Made by a program: the position numbers and the translations under genes. Source: Amoebidium appalachense (lineage: Eukaryota > Ichthyosporea). Taken from it: a stretch of DNA of 64,000 bases. The notes beneath the pieces were generated by a model, which searched no databases, was not told the DNA's origin, and was given only the letters and a program-made list of their open reading frames with translations. Each line of letters opens with the position of its first letter. Position 1 is the stretch's first letter. The stretch is from positions 6,014,001 to 6,078,000 of the forward strand of contig CAVNZM010000009.1 of assembly GCA_963693365.1 (NCBI GenBank), written 5' to 3'. Of this stretch, positions 48,873 through 64,000 are shown piece by piece.

Positions 48873-49215
48873 TTACAAAATTCGGGAGCAGATATCCAAC
48901 TCGGTCATAATATCTCCACGGCCCAGGCCGGGCGTGTGGCCAGCCATCAACTCTGTGCTCTTGCCCACAGCAAAGATGATGTAGGCAGGACCCTTGGTCT
49001 GTGAAATATGAATATATCCAAGTCAGAATGTATCCCATGCAATTATGATAAAATACACAAGTCATATGCCATGGGGTCATTATTGCAGTAAAACGGTTAG
49101 TCTTCATGATAAAATACACAAGTCATATGCCATGGGGTCATTATTGCAGTAAAACGGTTAGTCTTCATCCCAAGAAACCTCTAAGTTTGGGGGCTAGAGC
49201 GTTATGGGGGGTACT

Positions 49216-49261
<46 letters not shown>

Positions 49262-49279
49262 GGGAGGGAGGGAGAGGGA

Positions 49280-49354
<75 letters not shown>

Positions 49355-49711
49355 GGTTGCTGAGGTATTGGGGACCGTGTAACATTTACTTGGCATGGGG
49401 ATAGGAGGGGTGGGGTGGGGTGGGGGTGGGGTTTGGGGTTGTGGGTTGGGGGGGTTAGGGGGGGGGGGGGCACATACGACAAGGTAATCCTTTGCTGCGT
49501 TGGCATCGATTTTGCGGGAGAAAGAGAGAACGGTGGTGTTGGAGACGAGGGCTGCACTGCCTGACTGCAGCAGCGTGTTGTTGGCCTGTTAAAGAAAGAG
49601 GTGTTAGATGCTGGTTTGTTGAAGAAACAGTGAGGGAAAAGGGAAGAAAAGCTTCCTTCTGTCTCAGGGCTTTTTCTTCTTCTTCTTCTTCTTCTTCTTC
49701 TTTTTTTTTTT

Positions 49712-49753
<42 letters not shown>

Positions 49754-50113
49754 GTGTGCATCTAACCACGGTTGTGGGACGGGAGGCAGGTGAATGGGAA
49801 GGGAACTCAGTGGCGGTGGGGGAGGGGGGGGGGGAGAGGGGGGTCACATGCCTTCATGTTTACTTCTGTCATGGATAGGATGGAATATTCGGCCACGGTA
49901 CCAGTGCTCAGGTTGCCGATAAAAGCATTGGACGGGAACATCTGGTCCAATGAGTCGGTGAAGCCAACGGCAAACCTGTGATATTTGGCCAAATTGAATG
50001 GTGATGACCCATGCGTAATTAGTGAATGGTGGAATAGCTTGGGGAGGAAAAAGTGGTAGGTGGGGTTCAGTGGATGTGTTAGAGTCCCCAAGGCGGCGGC
50101 GGCGGCGGCGGGG

Positions 50114-50163
<50 letters not shown>

Positions 50164-51106
50164 TGAGGCTGGTCGCTAGGAATCGAGAGCTGAAGAAACG
50201 AATCTCACTTGTGGAAAGAAATTGACCAAAGTCACTGAGGTTGAAAGGTTGATGCGTGTCTGTGTGTACCTTGTTTTGTGCCTCTCTCTTTCTCTCACTC
50301 CGTGTGGTTTTGGTGTGTGTATGTGTGGGAGAGGTCCCGGGGGGGGGGGGGGGGGGGGGGGGGGGAGGGGGGGGGGGGGGGGGGGTAATCACCATCCCAC
50401 AGCCGAGTGGTTGAGGGTGGCAGTCATGTTGATGACGTCATCCACAATGGTCCAGTTAAGGGTCACACCCTTTGCCAGTGCAATCTCGCTGCTCACAACA
50501 CCATTCTTCTTTGCGCACGTGTGACGAAGAACTTTGGGGGCACCGGGGATCCGGGTCAGGTTGGTTTCGGGTCGGGTCAGGCTGCACAGGTTCAGCTGGG
50601 TGGTGAAATCCCCGCGGCCCATATCGGGTTTGTGGCCGTTGGCAAGGACGGAGGAATTGCTCCCGGCCCAGATGGAATAGACAAGACCGGTGGCCTGTGG
50701 GTTAAGATTTAGGTTATTTTCGGTGTTATCTTCTGGATTTTTAATAAAAATCCAGAAGAATAAAAATCCAGAAGAATAGTTTCCGCTCGCCTTTGAGAGC
50801 AATAATGATGCGCGAGGCGCTGAAAAATTCTCTATATAAACGTTTTATATAGAGTTAATAATTATTTGGGGGAGCACGCGCGTAACAACCAGAGGCACGA
50901 ATAAGCGAGGGGTCCCAGAACAAGGGGCAGAGAAGGGGAGGGGCAGGGGTGGGGTGGAGGGGGAGTAGGGGTCTTACATTGAAAAAGTCTCCGGAGCCGG
51001 GGTTCAATTTGCGGACGAAAGAAATGGAGGTGGTGTTGTCTGAGAGGATAGCCTTGCCACTGATCAGGAGAGACTGGTTGGCCTGTGAAGGGGGAAAGAG
51101 GTGGAA

Positions 51107-51157
<51 letters not shown>

Positions 51158-51413
51158 GGTTAAAAGAGGAGCAAAAAAAAATATCATGACAGAGCTTGAG
51201 TTATTCCCTGGGCAGGCGGGCGGTCTGCGGGCGGTCTGCTACACTATGTACTGAGGTAGTAATGGGAGTGGTAGAGTAGTCTGTGCGGGATCAAACAAAA
51301 GGGAAAAAAGCACAACACGATGAACCCAAAACATATTCCGGGGCATATAACAGGGCAAGGTGGATGTTTTTTTTTTTGTTTTTTTTTTGTTTTTTTTTGG
51401 TGGTGGTGGTGGT

Positions 51414-51448
<35 letters not shown>

Positions 51449-54400
51449 CAACTAATCCGAAGTACAGAAATGTAGGTTACAGTGTTGTTTTTTTTGTGTT
51501 TTTTTATATAAAAACACAAAAAAAACGAGTCGTGGAATATTTCGATAGGAACAGCTGTTACACGGCAGCCTGGCGAGAAAACGAGCCACAAGATTTGGCA
51601 GGAAATTTTAGAAGGGGGGTCGAAAGAGTGAGGGCGACGGGATGAAATTGGGGGGAGGGGTTAAGCCCTGGGGGGGAACCTACTTTCTTGGTGACCAAAT
51701 TCGGTGTCATGCCATCCAGCGAATATTCCTCCACGGTACCAGTGCTCATGTTGCCGATCATCACCGAGGCAGGGAACATTTGATCGGGTGCGCTGGTGAA
51801 CCCAGCCGCAAACCTAATGCCGGGTAAGAGGGGGGAGGGGGTTAGCATGTGTTATATTTTACGAAAAGCACAATAACGCCATGGAAAACGCAAATCCAAA
51901 GTGGAAAGTCCACCCAAAGACTCTGACGGTGTGTAGAAGAAGGGGTGGGGCGGGGGGAAGGGGGGGGGGGGGGGGGGGGGGGGGGAAGAAAAGGCGAAAA
52001 AAAGGATAAACCTCAGCAAAGACTTGGAATTTTGTTAGGTGTGATCCCCCCCCCCCAACCCCCCCCCCCCCCCCAAAAAAAAAAAACATACACACACCAT
52101 GTGGCATGTGCGCACGTTGGGCGCATGCGCACGCTTACACATACACAAACAAACAAACAAACAAACAAGCACACACACACACACACACACACACCATCCG
52201 CTGAACACGCCGTGGTACGTCGCGTTCATGTACAGAGTCCCATTGCTGATGTGCCACGTCCAAGTCACAGGCTTCTTAGTCGACACCTTAGTCACGTGAT
52301 TCCCATCCTCCACAGAGCACACGTGATTTATGACTTTAGGCTCTCCCGGTACCCCCGTCAACTTGATTGGCGCACGGTACTGTGTGCATTTTTCCGCATT
52401 CACGTCGACAAAGTGAGCAGTGGCCAAGAGCTCATCGGATTCGTCTTCTTCGTCGTTGTCGGCGGATGCGGAAATGAGGGTCGTGGGCTTGCCGGACTGT
52501 TTTTTTTTTTTTGTTTTTTTGTTTTTTTTTTTTTGGGGGGGGGGGGTTAGTGATGGTGGTCACTGCGTGAATTCTTTCCCCCCCCCCCCCCCCCCTTCAA
52601 GTTCTTTCTATTTTTTTTTGTGGGGGGGGGGGAGTGGGGAGGGAATGGAAGGGGGGGAGGGGAGAGGGGGTTACAAGAATGACGAAAGGAACGAGGGAGC
52701 AAAGCTGGCTGATTAATTCTTTTTTTAGAAAATATAAAGAGAACAGACCAAGTCAAAGGCCCAGAAGCCTTGGGTGTAGTGTGAAGCACACCGGGAAGGG
52801 ACGGATTCGGTATGTACAGCGGCAAGGTGAATTTGGGGAGCAGCGGCCGTGGCGGGGGCGGGGGGAGAGGGGGGTGGGTGAGGATATGAAAGAATATGTT
52901 GTGTACTCTAGAGGACTTATCGTGGCACGAGCTAAAGGACCCGGAGTGGGAGATGGCTGCGGCCACGAGCTAAAGGAGCCGGAGTGGGAGATGGCTGCTG
53001 TGCATGTGTGTGTTGGGGGGAGAGGGGGGGGGGAGGGGGGGGGGGGGGGGGGGGCGGCACGATGGGGTGGGAGGGGTGGGGGTGGGGGTCACGGGGAAGG
53101 TGGGGGGTGGGGGATGGGGGGGGGCACCTTAGCCAAGTCAAAGATCAGATGGAGGGTAGAGGTTCCATTTTCAGACGTGACGGTGCCATTCAGTAGCGAG
53201 GTCTCGTTCGATCCCTGGATGCAGGATTGTGATTTAGCCTACTGTTTGGGTTGAATTTTTGTGTCCGAAGCAGGATTGTGATTTAGCCTACTGTTTGGGT
53301 TGAATTTTTGTGTCCGAAGAAGCGAAACACGGTTAGTTCAAGTTGTTGCCTCCGTATTAAGTTTTCTGTGATTTATTCGGATTTGAAACTCAGGAGGTCC
53401 GTGAATTACCGCTTGGCGAGGGCCAAGTTAACGAAAAAAGGGTGGTGTGTTTTGCTTCTCAGTCAGTTTTCATGTTATGTGAGATGTAGCCCGGCTAGTA
53501 AAAAGTCCTCCTAGATTCATGGGGGGTCGGGGGTCGGGTGGGGGGTAGGATGATAAACGCCAAAATTCAAGTCGCAAACCCCCCCCCCCCCCCCCCCCCT
53601 CCTCTTCCTCTTCATTTTTTTATTGAAGATGCTGGAGTTTCTCTTCCGTTCCTGCGTACACATTTTTTTGTCACAGTGGTGTGTGTGTGTGTGTTGTGTA
53701 AGGCGAGGGGGGGGGGAGGTTTCTGGCACCTTCCCCAGTGGGCTGACGGTGCCGTTGGCCAGGCGGTATTCCTGGACGGTGGCATTGATGACGTCACCAA
53801 CCACAACCTGGCCCAGCAGGCTCAGGGGGTCGCTGCTGTTTCCACTCGCTACACCCACTGAAATCCTGAGAAAGAAAGAAAGAAAAGAAAAAGAAAAAAA
53901 AAGAAAGAAAGGAAGAAATAAAGGAAAAGCAAGCGGGAAAAGAAAAGCAAGAAAGGTCAGTGAATACAACATACAACGATAGATACCAAAAGCAAGCGGG
54001 AAAAGAAAAGCAAGAAAGGTCAGTGAGTTACAACATAGAATCGTAGTAATACAACGATAGATACCAAGTTTAGTAGATTATCGTTGTATTACTACGATTC
54101 TAAGTATGTAATGTGGGACGAATAAAAAATAAACCAAGTTTAGTAGATTACTCAGTCGGACTAAGTCTCTGCAGGGACGCAGAGGGAGTTGGATCATTTT
54201 GTTCGCACAGTGACCCTGTGAAAGATCACTGAAGATTCGCTGCCCCCCCCCCCCCCCCCCCTCCCCCCCCCCCCCCCCCCCCCCCCAAAGCTTTGTTGTT
54301 CTCAGTCACCATCTTCGCCTGCACTGAACCCGGTCTCCGAGTCAGATCTGAGCAACCACAAAATCTTCCCTCGTGTTTTAAAAATGAAACGTACGTGTCT

Positions 54401-55348
54401 GTTGAATCGTTGAAGTTTTAAAAATGAAACGTTGAAGTTTTAAAAATGAAACGTACGTGTCTGTTGAATCGTTGAAGCTGGCGTTAAGTTTCATCTGCGT
54501 GCCCTCAATCCTCCACGAGAAGGTGACCCCCTTAACCGTTGTGATGGAAGATGTGACTACCCCATCCTGATTGGTGCACGTGTGTTTGGTGATGTTGCCA
54601 GCTGGCGGGAGGGAGACTGATTGGTTGAGGAGTGGCGACACCGTGGCATTAACGGTGCTGTTTGATTGGCTGGGCATTGCGTTGGTCGTCTCGGTCTCAG
54701 AACCGAACGTGCCGCACGCCAGCAGCAAGGGGAGAAGGAACCTGGGATGTGGACATAATGTGGTAAGTAACACTGTCACACTTAACAAAAGTGCCATTAT
54801 GAGCCACGGTGATCACGATGCACGTTAATTTACTATTACCATTTATGAATAAAATGAATCATGTATATGATTCGAGCATAGTGTTTGGCGTTATAAGTTA
54901 CAGTGTGATGCTCATTGATGAGTCTGAGGCTTATAATAATCATAACACAGTGCCATGATGGTAGCCGCTGAGTCTGACACGGTGCTAATGGTTGAATCAC
55001 TAGTACTGAATCAGATAACATCATGTTATTATTAGTACTGCACTCACCATAGTGTAGCACTAGCACTGACGGTCAGTGTTAATCGTTAACTTTCCTCTCC
55101 AGACGTTTATATGGCTAGACTTGGGTGATATTTTTTTGGCTTATGATCATTCGAAGGCCCTGTACGTGCACTAACAGCCTTGCCATCATTGTGCACACGC
55201 ATGCACTCTATTGCATGCATTTGCAACAGCACTGGGAACAGGTTGGCCAATTGGGCCACCGGGACAGAGCACACCCGGAACGTGGTACGCTTAGTTAGCA
55301 GTGCCACACGCAGACGGTGATCATGACTTACTTTCGTGACAAAGACAT
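48873..55348 (-). CDS. Secreted protein with three DOMON-like repeats, 11 exons
   Basis: Exons on the minus strand: 55348-55332, 54741-54457, 53865-53730, 53214-53128, 52496-52195, 51813-51684, 51082-50978, 50694-50393, 49975-49852, 49585-49478 and 48998-48873. All phases agree and total 1722 nt, or 573 residues. A 17-nt first exon plus exon 2 gives a clear signal peptide (MSLSRKFLLPLLLACGTFG). Three repeats follow, each with a beta-rich DOMON pattern: a Trp-containing strand (TWTWHISNGTLYMNATY), GW, then GF...DQMFPASVMIGNMSTGTV-EYSL, then a strand ending in an F-R pattern and a WAG/FAVG strand. DOMON domains bind haem or sugars in secreted redox proteins. The usual haem Met/His ligands cannot be assigned with confidence. 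Many N-x-S/T sites support secretion. No transmembrane segment or second domain is seen. Intron 9 has a GC donor. Confidence 0.8.
49046..49168. repeat. 61-bp tandem duplication in DOMON intron 10
   Basis: Two near-perfect copies of a block beginning ATGATAAAATACACAAGTCA and ending ACGGTTAGTCTTC. Confidence 0.9.
49217..49350. repeat. Long G run and (GA)n in DOMON intron 10
   Basis: About 44 G followed by GGGA units and (GA)n. These read as C and (CT)n on the gene's sense strand. Confidence 0.95.
51487..51526. repeat. Perfect 17-bp inverted repeat
   Basis: GTTTTTTTTGTGTTTTT and its reverse complement are separated by six bases, in DOMON intron 6. Confidence 0.88.
53217..53319. repeat. Tandem duplication at a DOMON splice acceptor
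   Basis: A block of about 49 bp around GCAGGATTGTGATTTAGCC occurs twice just upstream (in gene orientation) of exon 4. Confidence 0.85.
54037..54101. repeat. Perfect 23-bp inverted repeat with 19-nt loop
   Basis: AGAATCGTAGTAATACAACG plus three bases and its exact reverse complement, in DOMON intron 2. Parts of the loop and flanks are themselves repeated directly nearby (GATACCAA and CCAAGTTTAGTAGATTA). Confidence 0.9.
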
Positions 55349-56583
55349 GTTGATGTGAGGCGTTCAGGACACTCGTGTTGATGCAGTCAGAGCTTGAACG
55401 ATGCCCGAGAGTCGCCAACGCCGAGATTCTCCGCCCGTGGTAAGTAAGCGTTGGTAGCCACAAGGGGATTTTTGTTCAAGTGTGCCACTTTATAGTTTTA
55501 AACGTCGCGTTTTATACCCGTGCGGAGGAGGGCGAATGCTGCCGCAGCGCACGTGCGTGATCAGTTCTGATGCCACGTCCGTGGACGCACTTCGTGCGTA
55601 CTGTATCAAGAACGTGTTGATATAGCGTAATATAAAATGCATTTGCAAGCTTAAAAGCAAGAATGGATGATAAGAAAGATTCATGGATGACACGGAGAAT
55701 CAGAAGAAGAAACTGGAAAGAAAAACGATTTGACTGTCGTCACGTTTTAGCCAAATACCATCTATAGTTCAGCTAAAATCAAAGTGTGGACGGTCATCTT
55801 CTTTACTGTGCAACGCGCGTTTCCTATTGGCTTCAAGACTATACGGAAATCCGATTGGTTGAAAGTTATATAATTGGATCAGATGATTGGTCTGTGCAAG
55901 GGCAATCCTTGGGGTTCTCCCCATCACCAAATCTGTTTTTCTTCGCGATTCTAAACCATAATTTCTGCTATGCTAATACACACATCATGCCTCTCCCATG
56001 GACCTCTTCTCAGAGCTTTACAGTAGTTATGGCCCAATTATGGCGCCTTATAGAGGCAAGAGCGCAAAATGAGCTCACCCAAATCTCCAAATAACCAAGG
56101 TGAGAAAAGTGTTTATACATTCAGCATGGCCATGTGGCTTGGCAACATGTCGCTACACAGCTGTACGTGAAACTTGAATTGCTGATGCTCAGGATTCCGG
56201 CGAATTGCTGATGCTCAGGAATCCGGCGGTCACGCACGACAAGAACTCAGTAGAACTACAGTAAAAATCTTGAAGAAGCGCACTTCTTATGGAATCGAAG
56301 CCCACGGCGATTATCACGATAAAATACTAGTAAACCTAAAGTAGCAAGAATAAAGATCTAGAATATCCACGCCCCATTGTATGGCCATGGGACTCGAGTG
56401 AGCACGGACAGAAATGCCGTGTGTGACTGTGTAGTTACGTATACGTTCAAGGCTTACGTACGTAAATACTGGGCGAAGTAAGGCTTGGAAGGGAGGACGT
56501 ACGCGGACGTACGCGTTCTGCCACGTGGTGGGGCCTGATCAGATCGGATCGTCACTGCCACGCGTACGGCGCACGCACGTACG

Positions 56584-56777
56584 GGGAACCCCAACTAATT
56601 GATTTCTCCTTGTAGTCTTTATGGTGTCTCGCAGAGAAAGTAAACCCTGATATATAGTCACCACCCGACATCTATGTACGTGATCATGATATACCGCTGA
56701 GGGGATATTCCGAGCAAACCCCCCCCCCCCATACCTGAGACTGGTTCTCTTTGCCTCGAGTAAACAGCGTAAACCCC
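56584..56777. repeat. Dispersed 193-bp repeat, copy 2
   Basis: Same orientation as 24616-24808, with only a few substitutions and one extra C in the run. Confidence 0.8.
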
Positions 56778-56925
56778 CGCACGTACGTCAGCCAACGTAC
56801 GTCGTATGCGCCAGTGATGCACGATGCATATCATGTGCACAGTGCAGCTCCACGAATCAATGCCATTGTATGCCGAGCGCACGTGTCGCGAGAGAGCCTC
56901 GGAGAGAGAGAGGGGGGGGGGGGGG

Positions 56926-57033
56926 GGAGAGAGAGAGAGAGAGAGAGAGAGAGCTAGAGAGAGCTAGAGAGAGAGAGAGAGAAAGAGAGAGAGATTTAGA
57001 GAGAGAGAGATTTAGAGAGAGAGAGAGAGAGAC

Positions 57034-57095
<62 letters not shown>

Positions 57096-57110
57096 GAGAG
57101 AGAGAGAGAG
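56926..57110. repeat. (GA)n microsatellite
   Basis: Interrupted (GA)n preceded by a G run of about 17. Confidence 0.95.
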
Positions 57111-57557
57111 CGGGCGGGATGGGATCATCCGAGATTCAAGAAAAAGCACCGGTACCACTAGAGTGTTTAGGGAGACTACAATAAGGGCGCGGCACCCCGT
57201 GAATGGACGTCATCATTCACAGGCCTTAGCATATGTGGATATGAGATCAGTTGATATGCGATATGATATGGGGTGTATATTGTGATCAGGATATGGATAT
57301 GGGTGTGGATATGTACAGGAGCACGTGCACACACTGTGTGTGTGCCTAAACACGTGCAGAGCACGTGATTTTATTAAATAAATTAAAGAGAGAGGGCGTG
57401 TCACGTGTACGCGTACACGTACGCGTACAGTGGTACGTACTCAAGTGCAGATCAAAGGAATGCGAAGGTTTGCGCAAGGCGTCCAATAGGAATTCGAATT
57501 CTGAATGTGCCAAAAGGGTCGGTAGAAGGTCTGACACGCGCCCGCGCCAGCGTCCCG

Positions 57558-57566
<9 letters not shown>

Positions 57567-57636
<70 letters not shown>

Positions 57637-57650
57637 ACACACACACACAC
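57567..57650. repeat. (CA)n microsatellite
   Basis: About 40 CA units with one interruption. Confidence 0.95.
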
Positions 57651-58606
57651 TGTATCCGATACACATACACACACTATTGCACACGTGCCCGCGTATGCCA
57701 TACACACACGCGCACATACGCACACGGACACCACACACACAGACTGACACACCATGTGCACACACGCATTTTATAACAGACATGTACATGTACAGATCTA
57801 GACGTGGACACACAAGCACAACTGCATACTACTGTATCGCACATAAATCCAGTACTCAGTCTAAATCTCCTCGTCCCTTTCAAAATCATTAACAAAAAAA
57901 AAAGTAGGAATATTGGTCAGGTCATGTGTCTCTCCCCCCCCCCCCCCCCCCCCCCTCCCCACATGCGCCCACCCATCCCCAGCCCCCACCCCACCCCGCC
58001 CTGGCCCATGGTGAAGATCTAACACATGCACACCCACCTATCTCCATTGCGAACATTTCCTGCTGCCGGAAGTAATCTGTACTCAATCGGGGCTGAAATT
58101 TTTGACCTTGAAGTGCAATTATATATAGAAACAACGAAGGCGTGCGTCCACAAGAGTACATGAGTGTCGAACCAATTAATAGATCGAATAGACGGACACT
58201 TCGGGATTTTTATTCGAGCACCATCCAGTGATGCTTTTACGCCAAACGTACGCAGCCCCCGACGTGCATGCACGCACCTTGCCGCATGCCTCTTGTTTAC
58301 AGCGTATGCATAGTTGCGCTGATGCCATGTATTACCATTGCGAGAGTTGTGTTACCTCTTGTATTACCGTTGCGAGCAAAGCATATGCAACTAGTACTCA
58401 ACCATGGAGCCAGTAAACCCGACGTTAGGGTTTGGGTCTAATGACTCCCGCCTGTTTACGTTCACGTGCTCTATGACGATTGGATACGAGTGACAGACAA
58501 AACTGAAAGCACAAAAACATTGAAGCCATACAAACAACTAATCGGCTTTCAGTCGGTTTACCTGCCTGCAGGCCTGAGTGACAAGCACACTCACTCAAAC
58601 CAACAA

Positions 58607-58612
58607 AATTTA
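58607..58612 (-). terminator. Candidate polyadenylation signal of arginyl-tRNA synthetase
   Basis: AATAAA on the minus strand, about 260 nt downstream of the stop codon. Confidence 0.35.
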
Positions 58613-58869
58613 TTGGCAGACATTACAACCATAAACAATAAAAGGATCATAAATATAAAATTAAAACAAGATAAACAACATACCACAAAGAACCAGCCCT
58701 CCCATAGAGCAACTAACCGACTTACATACATACACCCCAACCACCACACATATCCTTCCTACCACACACACGCACACACATACACACAAACACACACATA
58801 CACGTGCACAGCCATCCACCATATGCTTTTACCCCACGCAAATGGCACACGCACACACACATTGCATGT

Positions 58870-63922
<5,053 letters not shown>

Positions 63923-63934
63923 CTGTGTGTGTGT

Positions 63935-63970
<36 letters not shown>

Positions 63971-64000
63971 GGGGGAGGGGGGTAGGAAGAGGGGGGAGGG
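63923..64000 (-). other. 3' end of an ArgRS intron at the window edge
   Basis: On the sense strand this is a C-rich run, then (CA)n and an acceptor ACACAG at 63923. The upstream exon is outside the window. Confidence 0.8.

Larger units (their letters stand above)
55349..58869. other. Intergenic region between the DOMON and arginyl-tRNA synthetase genes
   Basis: No gene is supported. It holds a 26-bp tandem duplication near 56190-56225, the second 193-bp dispersed repeat, (GA)n at 56926-57110, (CA)n at 57567-57650 and a C run at 57936-57957. It must include the promoter of the DOMON gene near 55350-55800, but no core element is clear. Confidence 0.6.

Noticed and set aside
55107-55463. Minus-strand ORF of 118 codons
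   Set aside because: It overlaps the proposed first exon and first intron of the DOMON gene in another frame and has no recognisable motif.
57365-57892. ORFs through the (CA)n tract
   Set aside because: They are artefacts of the CA period and contain no independent coding signal.

Overview
The window is nuclear DNA of an intron-rich eukaryote, most likely a protist or alga. I cannot name the species. The evidence is: protein genes split by phase-consistent GT-AG introns; LTR retrotransposons of Ty3/gypsy and Ty1/copia type; a THAP/DDE DNA transposon; AATAAA signals; and a very high load of poly-G/poly-C tracts, (GA)n, (GT)n and (AT)n microsatellites. No bacterial operons, ribosome binding sites or CRISPR arrays are visible.

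Layout. 1-3005: one small hypothetical ORF, then unassigned DNA and a microsatellite cluster. 3006-22953: a Ty3/gypsy chromodomain element with target duplication GACAG. It has been entered by a full-length Ty1/copia element (5478-12314, GGAGG) and by a miniature LTR element (13505-18241, AATGT). The 3' LTR of that miniature element was in turn entered by a 3.6-kb non-autonomous LTR element (14309-17930, TGAAC). 22954-25254: (GA)n, an LTR relic and a dispersed 193-bp repeat. 25255-45661: one plus-strand host gene encoding a JmjC-domain protein. Its fourth intron has grown to about 15.6 kb. That intron holds an interval bounded by inverted repeats (28593-43438), which contains an ISL2EU-like DNA transposon (29048-35020), a 3.6-kb palindromic satellite (35880-39477), a ubiquitin-protease-like ORF broken by a solo LTR, and a second solo LTR.

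45662-48872: unassigned DNA with an LTR fragment, a perfect hairpin and short tandem duplications. 48873-55348, minus strand: an 11-exon gene for a secreted protein with three DOMON-like repeats, built from a repeated three-exon module. 55349-58869: intergenic, with microsatellites. 58870-63922, minus strand: the last eight coding exons of cytosolic-type arginyl-tRNA synthetase, whose 5' part lies beyond the right edge.

The host genes have no evident pathway in common. What links the window is the mutational style: homopolymer tracts that often follow 5' splice sites as sense-strand C runs, frequent 25-60-bp tandem duplications, perfect short hairpins, and repeated nesting of retroelements. 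Most retroelement reading frames are broken, even where LTR pairs are nearly identical by eye. Exon joins were worked out from splice consensus and reading phase only, and no transcript data were available.
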